A stretch of DNA of 8,841 nucleotides from Thermodesulfobacteriales bacterium (GCA_004525335.1 SPCL01000085.1:1-8841); one strand, 5' to 3'. Positions 1-6,205 are shown, counted from the first letter of the stretch. A program made the numbers and translations. The notes: generated by a model not told the origin, from the sequence alone.

Positions 1-774
1 TGGAGTATCCTCTATTTCCCCGCAACAACCCTTCTCAATATATTCAATGACGCTCTTGGGTACTCGTTGATCTAATTTATACTTTTGGATTATATTTCTG
101 CAGTCATGAAAAGTATGCGTATCAGGGACAGTTGGTCCCGAGGCAATTACATCTAGGTCGTCGCCTATCACATCTGATAAAATGAGTGAAATTAATGTGG
201 ATGGATAAACATGCTCTGCTAGTCTGCCGCCTTTAACTGCTGAGATCCGTTTTCGGATTGAATTAATCTCATGAATATCGGCTCCGCATTCTAGTAGCGA
301 TTTTGTAACAGCCTGCTTATCTTCAAGTGTGAGATTCCCAGCAGGCAGTGGAAGGAGCGCAGACCCACCACCTGAGATTAAGCAAATTACGAGATCCTTC
401 TCACTGGTCTTTTTAAGCAGTTCTATTATTTCTTGACTACCTTTAAGCCCGGCTTCATCAGGTACCGGATGCGCACCCTCATTAATTTTAATCTTGTTAA
501 GCGGCACAGTGTGTCCATATTTCACATTCACAATACCGGCTGTTAGTTTGTCGCCAAGAATATCTTCAACCGCTTTAGCCATTGAAGCAGCAGCTTTGCC
601 CATTCCAATCACGTATATATTTTCATAAGCCCCGACGTCATACTCAAGGCCCTGAACTCTAAGCGTGTTTCCATTTCGATTAATATGATTTTTGACGGCC
701 TTAATGGGATCGACTGCTTTAAGCCCTGCATCAAATATTGCTCTTGCATCACCCCTAAGTTTTTCCAAGCTCAT
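1..774 (-). CDS. Glycerate 2-kinase (DUF4147/MOFRL family), 3' end beyond the left edge
   Basis: Likely phosphorylates D-glycerate to 2-phosphoglycerate with ATP in the cytoplasm, feeding glycerate into lower glycolysis. I translated 258 in-frame residues from the ATG at 774-772 with no stop before the window edge. Family members are usually about 420-450 residues, so roughly the last 40%, including the C-terminal MOFRL domain, lies outside. Visible motifs of the N-terminal domain are GMGKAA (57-62), the segment GAHPVPDEA (100-108), the glycine-rich SGGGSALLPLP (134-144), IRKRIS..KGGRLA (173-186) and LSDVIGDDLDVIASGP (199-214). The family call is firm. The substrate follows from the family, since related enzymes are sometimes annotated as hydroxypyruvate reductase. 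No Shine-Dalgarno precedes the ATG; instead a promoter ends about 8 nt upstream, suggesting a nearly leaderless transcript. It is divergent from the cysteine-rich gene at 889. Confidence 0.9.
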   Translation of the reverse strand, partial: MSLEKLRGDARAIFDAGLKAVDPIKAVKNHINRNGNTLRVQGLEYDVGAYENIYVIGMGKAAASMAKAVEDILGDKLTAGIVNVKYGHTVPLNKIKINEGAHPVPDEAGLKGSQEIIELLKKTSEKDLVICLISGGGSALLPLPAGNLTLEDKQAVTKSLLECGADIHEINSIRKRISAVKGGRLAEHVYPSTLISLILSDVIGDDLDVIASGPTVPDTHTFHDCRNIIQKYKLDQRVPKSVIEYIEKGCCGEIEDTP

Positions 775-782
775 GGGTTCAA

Positions 783-811
783 ATTATAACGCGAGCGGTA
801 AGATGTAACAA
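783..811 (-). promoter_or_regulatory. Promoter of the glycerate kinase gene, nearly leaderless
   Basis: Reading the minus strand, TTGTTA (811-806) and TATAAT (788-783) are separated by exactly 17 bp. The -10 box is a perfect consensus and the -35 box matches 4 of 6. Only 8 nt separate the -10 box from the kinase ATG at 774, so transcription would begin at or within a base or two of the start codon. No Shine-Dalgarno sequence could fit. Confidence 0.6.
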
Positions 812-851
812 GATTTGAATTATAAAATGAATAGCGTAGGTTAAATCTTGT
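808..851. repeat. 9-bp inverted repeat in the divergent promoter region
   Basis: ACAAGATTT (808-816) and AAATCTTGT (843-851) are perfect reverse complements, with centres 35 bp apart. The left arm overlaps the -35 box of the kinase promoter and the right arm lies about 40 bp before the start of the cysteine-rich gene. This could be a two-half-site operator or a chance repeat in AT-rich DNA. Confidence 0.35.
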
Positions 852-876
852 AGATATTTCTTCGAATTTAGTAAAC

Positions 877-880
877 GGGA
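877..880 (+). promoter_or_regulatory. Weak ribosome binding site deciding the ATG at 889
   Basis: GGGA lies 8 nt before the ATG at 889 but only 2 nt before the alternative TTG at 883, so it supports the ATG. It is a weak site. I found no convincing -35/-10 pair for this gene; TATAAA at 821-826 is a possible -10 box without a recognisable -35 partner. Confidence 0.4.
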
Positions 881-888
881 TTTTGTAT

Positions 889-1536
889 ATGAGAAAATTG
901 TTAGTAGCAAATATAATCATTTTAATATTATTGGGTTTTGCTTTTAGTACTGAAGCGGCGGAGGATTCCAAACAAGATAATGCTGACTCCTGTCCGGGCA
1001 GATGTATAGAGAGCAGAAAGAATTGTGATTTGTCTTGCTCCCAGATTGTAGGGGGAGGGGCTAAGAGTCGAGAGAGAAGACTGTGTGTAGCAGATTGTGG
1101 TACAGGTCAGGAAGAATGCAATGAAAGATGTTTGAATCCTACCCCTAAACCTTCACTAAAGCCTGAGCGATATCACGATAAATCATGCCCAAATTCATGT
1201 GAGTTTAAGGCAAAGGACTGCAATCAAGAATGCACAAAATATACAGGTGGTGGAGCAAAGAGTGAAAAAAAGGCAATGTGCCGACAAGCGTGCAGTGACG
1301 GCCTTGGTAACTGTAAAAACTGGTGTGTTAGCCCGACTCCAAAACCTACCTTAAAACCTAACCCTATAGATGATAAGCCTTGTCCAGAGGTCTGTAAATA
1401 TAAGAATCAAGATTGTGAGGTGAATTGCAGTGCTTATATTGGAGGCGGAGCCAAAAGTGAAAAGAGAAGTAAATGTATGAATGAGTGTAAGGATTTCACC
1501 GATCAATGTTTAAATGGATGTAAAGAAACTGAATAG
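889..1536 (+). CDS. Exported cysteine-rich protein with three 8-cysteine repeats, unknown function
   Basis: I do not recognise this 215-residue protein. Residues 1-24 are a typical Sec signal peptide: MRK, then a hydrophobic run (residues 4-20), then a small-residue cleavage region near TEAA. The mature part holds three repeats with an exact period of 65 residues. Each has eight cysteines spaced Cx3C-x6-Cx3C-x15-Cx3C-x6-Cx3C, at 35-81, 100-146 and 165-211, and these 24 are the only cysteines. The x15 loop carries an invariant GGGAKS followed by charged residues. Repeats are joined by proline/lysine linkers of the form PTPKPxLKP. The spacing suggests paired short helices cross-linked by disulfides or binding metal; that is inference. 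The ATG at 889 is preferred over the in-frame TTG at 883 because GGGA at 877-880 then sits 8 nt away. It is the only plus-strand gene and converges on the DUF1622 gene with a 12-bp gap. Confidence 0.85.
   Translation: MRKLLVANIIILILLGFAFSTEAAEDSKQDNADSCPGRCIESRKNCDLSCSQIVGGGAKSRERRLCVADCGTGQEECNERCLNPTPKPSLKPERYHDKSCPNSCEFKAKDCNQECTKYTGGGAKSEKKAMCRQACSDGLGNCKNWCVSPTPKPTLKPNPIDDKPCPEVCKYKNQDCEVNCSAYIGGGAKSEKRSKCMNECKDFTDQCLNGCKETE
991..1521 (+). repeat. Three tandem coding repeats, 195-bp period
   Basis: The cysteine modules begin at 991, 1186 and 1381, exactly 195 bp (65 codons) apart, each with a 47-residue core followed, after the first two, by an 18-residue linker. Cysteine spacing and GGGAKS are conserved, while other residues and many third-codon positions differ. 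The duplication is therefore old and kept by selection on the protein rather than being a recent DNA expansion. Confidence 0.85.
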
Positions 1537-1548
1537 AACTATTAAAAT

Positions 1549-1899
1549 TTACAAGCCACTTTCCATTTCTTCTATCTCTTTGTTCAGGAAATAAGATAAT
1601 ATCGTTCTGATAACAACGATACCGCCTAGAAAAATAAGTTCTTCCCTTGTTTGATTTAAGACGGTTTTGATAATATCGGCGACTATCATGATTTCTAAAC
1701 CAAGTAAGAGATATGTACCCATATAACATCTTATAGATCTTATATCAGTACTGCTAAGCTTTTTATTTTTTATTCTCAGCGCGGCATAGTCGAACATTGC
1801 TTTTATAAAGCCCCATAAAATAAACAAGATTGCGACCAGGTCTATGATCTCTGTTATTGGGGTGAATATGGATATGATCATTTCTTCAAAATGAAACAT
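1549..1899 (-). CDS. DUF1622 family small membrane protein
   Basis: A 116-residue integral membrane protein of unknown function. Three hydrophobic segments are visible at about 18-36, 60-80 and 88-105, with a basic loop (RIKNKK, 42-47) after the first. Signature features I associate with DUF1622 are LLLGLE (64-69), VADIIKT (73-79), the short NQTREEL linker (82-88), and VIRTILSYFL (96-105) near an acidic C-terminus. The length fits the family. A strong Shine-Dalgarno (AGGAGA, 1910-1905) precedes the ATG by 5 nt. The gene lies 38 nt downstream of the DUF5996 gene in the same direction and may share its transcript. No terminator is visible before the converging cysteine-rich gene 12 bp away. The family assignment is from motif memory; the role is unknown, with transport sometimes supposed. 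Confidence 0.8.
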   Translation of the reverse strand: MFHFEEMIISIFTPITEIIDLVAILFILWGFIKAMFDYAALRIKNKKLSSTDIRSIRCYMGTYLLLGLEIMIVADIIKTVLNQTREELIFLGGIVVIRTILSYFLNKEIEEMESGL

Positions 1900-1904
1900 T
1901 ATAG

Positions 1905-1910
1905 TCTCCT
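1905..1910 (-). promoter_or_regulatory. Shine-Dalgarno of the DUF1622 gene
   Basis: AGGAGA on the minus strand, 5 nt before the ATG at 1899. It is well placed and fixes the start. Confidence 0.65.
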
Positions 1911-1937
1911 AGAATCTTATCTCGTTTTTTCTGAATT

Positions 1938-2744
1938 TCATTTTGTATTTTCTATAATTTGATCGAACGTATTTTGAAGATGGGTCATGAGGGTCTCACT
2001 AGGATTATTTGTTTTAATAAGGTCTCCGTATTTTAATACAACTCCCTGCCATCCATCAGGGTTCCAATAAGCATCCTTTGTTAACACGATATCAGAAATG
2101 TCCTCAATTTCAGGGTAAGCAGTTACATAGAAATAAGGTTCTTGAACTGTTTCATCTCCTGTTAAATAACCAAATCCAATCTGTTCAATTTTTTTGTTTT
2201 CAGGACCGGGATAGCAAGTAAAGGCTATATCCATATGATGAGGCCATAGTTGAACAGGGCTTGTTTCATATGTGATTGTTCCCTTAAACGTCTTAAACAG
2301 GATATCTATTAGTGAGTAGGACCTGAAAATATCACTTGCAATATTCTTGTCATATGCCAATTCTGAATTGTCTTTAAATTTCTCAAGTTCAATGTCGGGC
2401 TTAATATTCATGGTTTCTAGTACAGATAATAGCTCGTTTGAGAATGCCGAAATGGATCGGTCCTTTAAAGGGATACTTCTAACATTTCCAGTACTTGAAG
2501 ATATTTTGGCCGAGTGAGATATTAGGTTAAGGGATATCTCAAAAGTATTGCCATCATCATTTGGTATAGGTGTAGTCCTAAATCCTTGTGGGCCACTATG
2601 AAGACTGATATGCCAGTAATTCTTTTGCTCAGGAGTCATGTTGGCCCTTATTGCTCCAACAAACTTTGAATAGTAATCTATCGCTTTTTTTGTGTTATAT
2701 ATTTTTTGGTAGTTCAGGATCGGAAATTTTAATGTATCTGTCAT
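1938..2744 (-). CDS. DUF5996 family protein
   Basis: A 268-residue, probably cytoplasmic protein with no signal peptide or membrane segment. It resembles DUF5996 proteins in several places: YWHISLH (43-49), GFRTTPIP (54-61), TFEISLNLI (67-75), the conserved SPVQLWPHHMDIAFT (162-176), FGYLTGDE (191-198), EPYFYVTAYP (202-211), and W227 plus GWQG (231-234). The paired histidines after LWP and the tryptophan-rich C-terminal part look like an active or ligand-binding site, but no activity is known to me. The gene starts 23 nt after the Rieske/TPP gene's stop codon and probably lies in its operon. No good Shine-Dalgarno precedes the ATG; the leader is a duplicated copy of the end of the upstream gene. 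The family call is likely; the function is unassigned. Confidence 0.75.
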   Translation of the reverse strand: MTDTLKFPILNYQKIYNTKKAIDYYSKFVGAIRANMTPEQKNYWHISLHSGPQGFRTTPIPNDDGNTFEISLNLISHSAKISSSTGNVRSIPLKDRSISAFSNELLSVLETMNIKPDIELEKFKDNSELAYDKNIASDIFRSYSLIDILFKTFKGTITYETSPVQLWPHHMDIAFTCYPGPENKKIEQIGFGYLTGDETVQEPYFYVTAYPEIEDISDIVLTKDAYWNPDGWQGVVLKYGDLIKTNNPSETLMTHLQNTFDQIIENTK

Positions 2745-2745
2745 A

Positions 2746-2785
2746 ATTTATATTAACTCTACATCAATTATATCAACTCTACATC
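2746..2785. repeat. 20-bp tandem duplication at a gene junction
   Basis: Positions 2746-2765 and 2766-2785 are adjacent copies agreeing at 18 of 20 bases, with a shared core AACTCTACATC. One copy includes the last codons and stop of the Rieske/TPP gene; the other forms the leader of the DUF5996 gene. With one copy removed, the stop codon would lie about 3 nt from the DUF5996 ATG. This suggests a slippage duplication that separated two closely coupled genes. Confidence 0.75.
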
Positions 2786-4756
2786 GGCCATGATTTCAAC
2801 TAATGAAAATGTTTTATTTTTCAAACATTTTCTAAGCGCTGGTGCTAACTCTTTTTTGTTTGTAACTCTTATTCCAAGACCTCCGCAAGAGTTTACAAAA
2901 TCGGCAAAGTTAGGATTGTGAAGGGATGTCTGCCAAACTTCCCAGTTACCTGCCTTTTGTTCTTTACTTATTTTCCCGAGCTCCTTATTGTGAAGAAGCA
3001 CATGAGTTATATTCATGCCGTATTTTACTGCTGTTGTGACATCCGCTAAGTACTGTCCAAATCCGCCGTCTCCTGATACTGAAACAACTTTTCTGCCCTT
3101 GAATTTTGGGTCATCTTCCTGAGTTGCAGACCATGCACCAAGAGCTGCTGGGAGAGAAAAACCGATCGAACCCAGATACCCTGACATTAGTAAGGCCTGG
3201 TTTCTGCATTCGAAGTATCTACCAAAAGAATATGTATTGTTTCCAACATCAACTGCAATGATCGCATTTTCGGAAACTACCTTAGATAGCTCTTCAAAAA
3301 TATAGGCTGAATTTAATCCCTTCCCTCTGTCGTCTTTTCTTCTGCTTTTCTTTTCATCTCTCCATATCAACCAGCGTTTGGCTATCTCTTTTCTTCTGTC
3401 TTTTGATTTTGCCTTACCTTTCAAACTTTTCTTAATTAGGTCTGCGGTAATACCTATTTCGCCCCATACCGGAACTGTTACAGGATGAAACTTTGCAAGC
3501 GCCATATTATCGTAGTCCACATGAATAATCGGTTTTTTAGAAGATATTCCGGTGTGATTACTAAAGCTTGCCCCAAACACTAGAAGCAGGTCGGATTCGT
3601 TCATAAACCAGCTCGCTATTGGAGTTCCGCTTCGCCCGAGAACACCGCATCCAAGCGGATGATTGTCAGAAATGAGTCCTTTACCTTTGAACGTAGTAAA
3701 TACGGGACACTTGAGCATTTCTGCGAGCTCAGTGATTGAATCCATATGAAAACGCGCCCCATGGCCAACAATTATAGATGGCCTCTCAGCGTTTTTTAGA
3801 AGCTTAATAGCTTGGTCGAGAGTTTCTTTTGGAGGACTGATAGTAAGTGGAGTGATTCTTCCCTGAGGGCTTCCAGCTTTTGCTTTTTCCGGCGCTGGTA
3901 GCGTTTGCACTTCATCAGGAAAGACTAAGGGCGATACACCGCGGTTTAAAATTGCGCTCTTTAGAGCCAGATTTATAAGTTCTGCATGTTTACTTGAGGG
4001 AAGTACTGTTTGAGACCACTGAGCGACTTTGCCAAATGCAGCCTGCAGATCTACTTCCTGAAAAGCTCCCGGGCCAAGCACCTGTGTGTCTACTTGTCCG
4101 CTCAGTGCAAGAACCGGGCTTCTGTCTACATTTGCGTCCCAGAGGCCTGTTAACAAGTTTGTAGAGCCTGGTCCGGCTATGCCAAGGCATGCCGCAGGTC
4201 TCCCAGTTAGTTTCCCATAGGCCGAGCATGCGAATGCGGCGGCGCCTTCATGGCGTATTCCGTAGTATGATAAATTCCCCGCTTCCTCCTGAATTCTTAA
4301 TGCATCTGCGAGACCCAGGTTAGAATGCCCAACCATGCCGAATACTTGCCTGACTCCCCAGTTAACCATAGTCTCTGCCATTACATCCGTGACAGTTTGT
4401 TTATGATCACCTTCATCTTCAAGTGCAACATAAATTCCATCGTCACGTTCTTCTATTTCATATGTTGGCACCCCGTCGTCAAATCCTCCGGGGGATTCTC
4501 CTGTTATGGGGTTAAAATCCCATCCATGCCAGGGACACCTTAGAAAACCATTTTCAATAGAGCCTTCACCTAAAGGGCCTCCCTGATGAGGGCATTTATT
4601 ATTCAAAGCGCCGTATTCACCGCCGTGGCGGCTTAAGCATATCGTAAGATTTCTACATGTTCTGGTTGTTACTCTTCCTTCTGGAAGCTCGCCGTGTTCT
4701 AAAACTTTGTACCATGATTTGTGTGCCTTTGATCTTTTTGAATTTGTAGCCGCCAT
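2768..4756 (-). CDS. Rieske [2Fe-2S] domain fused to a TPP-dependent acetolactate synthase/pyruvate oxidase-like enzyme
   Basis: A single 662-residue frame joins two modules. Residues about 14-112 form a ferredoxin-type Rieske domain with cluster ligands C55 and H57 (CPHQGG) and C74 and H77 (CPWHGW). After a short acidic linker (113-119), residues 120-660 form a complete three-domain thiamine-diphosphate enzyme. The catalytic glutamate is E170 (RHEGAAAFA), followed by GPGSTN (195-200), a central domain with VGHGARF (330-336), and the TPP/Mg site starting at GDGG (562-565) and ending near HN (589-590), then ELGKISKEQ. Its relatives use pyruvate-like 2-oxo acids and include acetolactate synthases and FAD-dependent pyruvate oxidases; the substrate here is unknown. 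The Rieske centre may take electrons from the TPP-bound intermediate (inference). There is no signal peptide, so it is cytoplasmic. The ATG at 4756 has AGGAGG 8 nt upstream and a clear promoter. The DUF5996 gene follows. Confidence 0.88.
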   Translation of the reverse strand: MAATNSKRSKAHKSWYKVLEHGELPEGRVTTRTCRNLTICLSRHGGEYGALNNKCPHQGGPLGEGSIENGFLRCPWHGWDFNPITGESPGGFDDGVPTYEIEERDDGIYVALEDEGDHKQTVTDVMAETMVNWGVRQVFGMVGHSNLGLADALRIQEEAGNLSYYGIRHEGAAAFACSAYGKLTGRPAACLGIAGPGSTNLLTGLWDANVDRSPVLALSGQVDTQVLGPGAFQEVDLQAAFGKVAQWSQTVLPSSKHAELINLALKSAILNRGVSPLVFPDEVQTLPAPEKAKAGSPQGRITPLTISPPKETLDQAIKLLKNAERPSIIVGHGARFHMDSITELAEMLKCPVFTTFKGKGLISDNHPLGCGVLGRSGTPIASWFMNESDLLLVFGASFSNHTGISSKKPIIHVDYDNMALAKFHPVTVPVWGEIGITADLIKKSLKGKAKSKDRRKEIAKRWLIWRDEKKSRRKDDRGKGLNSAYIFEELSKVVSENAIIAVDVGNNTYSFGRYFECRNQALLMSGYLGSIGFSLPAALGAWSATQEDDPKFKGRKVVSVSGDGGFGQYLADVTTAVKYGMNITHVLLHNKELGKISKEQKAGNWEVWQTSLHNPNFADFVNSCGGLGIRVTNKKELAPALRKCLKNKTFSLVEIMADVELI

Positions 4757-4757
4757 T

Positions 4758-4770
4758 GAGGAGTCCTCCT
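4758..4770 (-). promoter_or_regulatory. Shine-Dalgarno overlapping a small palindrome
   Basis: AGGAGG (4770-4765) lies 8 nt before the ATG of the Rieske/TPP gene. It overlaps the perfect 11-bp palindrome GAGGACTCCTC (4768-4758). In RNA this could form a 4-bp GAGG/CCTC stem with a 3-nt loop that partly masks the site. The ribosome binding site is clear; a regulatory role for the palindrome is speculative. Confidence 0.7.
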
Positions 4771-4777
4771 AACTCTC

Positions 4778-4806
4778 TTTATAATACAAAATCAAATAAA
4801 TATCAA
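4778..4806 (-). promoter_or_regulatory. Promoter of the Rieske/TPP gene
   Basis: On the minus strand, TTGATA (4806-4801) and TATAAA (4783-4778) are separated by 17 bp; each matches 5 of 6 consensus bases. Transcription would start near 4771, giving a leader of about 15 nt that holds the AGGAGG site. It marks the start of the Rieske/TPP-DUF5996-DUF1622 transcription unit. Confidence 0.6.
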
Positions 4807-4864
4807 AATATTTCTTAAATCTTGGTATTAGATAGTTTTCTTTTGGAAAAGTTGCATTGGATTT

Positions 4865-4891
4865 ATGAACTTAATATCATGAACTTAATAT
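4865..4891. repeat. Two direct repeats, 14-bp period, upstream of the Rieske/TPP promoter
   Basis: ATGAACTTAATAT occurs at 4865-4877 and again at 4879-4891, identical over 13 bp. It lies about 60 bp upstream of the -35 box of the Rieske/TPP promoter, in the 193-bp non-coding gap. It may be a pair of regulator half-sites or a simple duplication. Confidence 0.55.
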
Positions 4892-4920
4892 AAAGTATGG
4901 TTAGTAATTCGGTAGCAAGT

Positions 4921-4939
4921 AACAATCGGCAGGATTGTT
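4921..4939 (-). terminator. Weak hairpin after the cysteine desulfurase gene
   Basis: AACAATC and GATTGTT form a perfect 7-bp stem around a 5-base loop, 10 nt past the desulfurase stop codon. The stem is AT-rich and no T-run follows it on the minus strand, so it may be only a weak terminator or a 3'-end stabilising hairpin. Confidence 0.35.
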
Positions 4940-4949
4940 TAGAAGATCG

Positions 4950-6092
4950 TCAGTTCTTTAATTTGTCGGTGAGTTTTCTTATTATTTCAATCGCGCTATC
5001 GATTTCTTCATAGGTATTCTCTACGGAGAAGCTAAAGCGGATGCTGGAATATGCTTCTTCTTCTGTTAGTCCCATTGCGAGGAGTACGTAGGACGGGGCA
5101 ATCTCAAAATTGGTACAGGCCGAGCTCTGAGAGCACCTTACGCCGTATTGATCAAGCTCCTTTACCAGTCTGCGCCCGTCAATTCCACCAAATAAAATAT
5201 TAGATGTATTACATACACGGTTTTTTGTATCACCATTTACTTTTGTGCCGGGCACGAAATCTAGTAGCATGGTCTCAAATCTATCTCGTAAATCTTTCAT
5301 CTTAGAAATAAGCTCCGGCAAATTCTGATGTCTAATTTCTGCTGCTTTTCCCATACCAGTAATTCCGGGCACGTTTTCTGTTCCTGGGCGGAAACCATCT
5401 TCTTGGAATCCTCCGAATAACATTGGAGCTAGCAAGGATTTATCTTTGCAATAAATAGCCCCAACGCCTTGAGGTGAGTGAAATTTATGGCCTGTTAGTG
5501 ATAAAAACTCTATCGGCATTTCCTGAACATTCATTTCAATCTTGCCCACTGCCTGAGCCGCATCGGTGTGAAGTGGTACGCCGGCATCAGCACAAATTTC
5601 CCCTATTTCTGATATAGGCTGAATAACTCCAGTTTCATTATTTACCCACTGTATAGAGACGAGAGATGTCTTTTTATTTATAGCTTTTTTTAATTCATCT
5701 AAGTTAATTAGACCTTCTTTATTTACTTTCAGTTTGTTTACCGTGACCCCATTTAACATGAGGAAATTACACATTTTCCGTATTGAAGAGTGCTCAACTG
5801 TTGTTGTAAGTATCTGGCATCCGGCAGTTTTATCTCTAGTGCGGGAGTAAAAGACCATGTTATTCGCTTCGGTTCCTGAACCGGTGAAGGTTATTTTTGA
5901 GCTGTCTGACCCTATTAGTTGAGCAAGTTGATTTCTAGCTTGAGATATATGTTTGAGCGCACGCTCTCCGGTAGAATGAGCGCTTGAAGGGTTGCCGAAT
6001 TCTGGACCCATTACTTTAAGTACCTCTTTTCGAACTTCCGGAAGAGGCCTTGTTGTGGCGTTGTTATCGAAGTAGATTTCTTTTTGTTTCAT
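4950..6092 (-). CDS. Cysteine desulfurase, NifS/IscS type
   Basis: A PLP-dependent class V aminotransferase-fold enzyme of 380 residues that takes sulfur from L-cysteine as a persulfide, giving alanine, to supply Fe-S clusters and other thio-cofactors. Visible features are YFDNNATT (7-14), GNPSSAH (33-39), TGSGTEANN (70-78), EHSS (100-103) with H101 stacking on PLP, the PLP-binding DAAQ (177-180), the Schiff-base lysine K203 in TGHKFHSPQGVG (200-211), RPGTEN (235-240), and the catalytic C326 in SSACTN (323-328). C320 lies six residues before it. The length is normal for IscS/NifS. The ATG at 6092 has AAGG 8 nt upstream. It stands alone: a 113-bp gap precedes it and a 193-bp gap follows, and no scaffold gene (iscU/nifU) or iscR is in the window. 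I give no symbol because nifS and iscS cannot be separated here. Confidence 0.93.
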   Translation of the reverse strand: MKQKEIYFDNNATTRPLPEVRKEVLKVMGPEFGNPSSAHSTGERALKHISQARNQLAQLIGSDSSKITFTGSGTEANNMVFYSRTRDKTAGCQILTTTVEHSSIRKMCNFLMLNGVTVNKLKVNKEGLINLDELKKAINKKTSLVSIQWVNNETGVIQPISEIGEICADAGVPLHTDAAQAVGKIEMNVQEMPIEFLSLTGHKFHSPQGVGAIYCKDKSLLAPMLFGGFQEDGFRPGTENVPGITGMGKAAEIRHQNLPELISKMKDLRDRFETMLLDFVPGTKVNGDTKNRVCNTSNILFGGIDGRRLVKELDQYGVRCSQSSACTNFEIAPSYVLLAMGLTEEEAYSSIRFSFSVENTYEEIDSAIEIIRKLTDKLKN

Positions 6093-6111
6093 AGCCAGAA
6101 CCTTATAAATT

Positions 6112-6117
6112 ATTATA
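6112..6117 (-). promoter_or_regulatory. Possible -10 box of the cysteine desulfurase gene
   Basis: A perfect TATAAT on the minus strand 19 nt before the desulfurase ATG, inside the 113-bp gap after the DUF6573-like gene. No convincing -35 hexamer lies 16-18 bp upstream, and there is no TGn extension. The gene may have its own weak promoter or be read through from the operon upstream. Confidence 0.3.
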
Positions 6118-6205
6118 CATCATTTAGGGGATTTGTTTGGCGTTAAGTTAGAGATAGAGGGTCCAAATTTCTGCAAAATGCTTTTATAAGATAAGTGAGA
6201 AATAT

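Noticed and set aside
771..971. A 66-residue minus-strand open frame upstream of the glycerate kinase.
   Set aside because: It overlaps the start of the cysteine-rich gene and the promoter region on the opposite strand, has no family resemblance, and fits a chance frame.
1051..1068. GGGAKS in the cysteine-rich repeats looks like a Walker A (P-loop) motif.
   Set aside because: It lacks the GxxxxGK[ST] spacing, recurs in a linker between cysteine pairs, and the protein is exported with no other nucleotide-binding features.
991..1521. The regular 195-bp repeats could be read as a repeat array such as CRISPR.
   Set aside because: The copies are coding, diverged at the DNA level, in frame, and conserved at protein positions; there are no short identical repeats with unique spacers.
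3990..4543. Short open frames on both strands inside the Rieske/TPP gene (3990-4229 minus, 4325-4543 plus).
   Set aside because: They lie wholly within conserved coding sequence of the TPP enzyme, including E170 and GPGSTN, and are shadows of it.
4921..4939. Hairpin considered as a strong rho-independent terminator.
   Set aside because: The stem has only two G/C pairs of seven and no following T-run on the minus strand, so it is listed only as a weak candidate.
4950..6092. Cysteine desulfurase considered as part of an isc, suf or nif operon.
   Set aside because: No scaffold, regulator, ferredoxin or chaperone gene of those systems is next to it, and both flanks are non-coding gaps of more than 100 bp.
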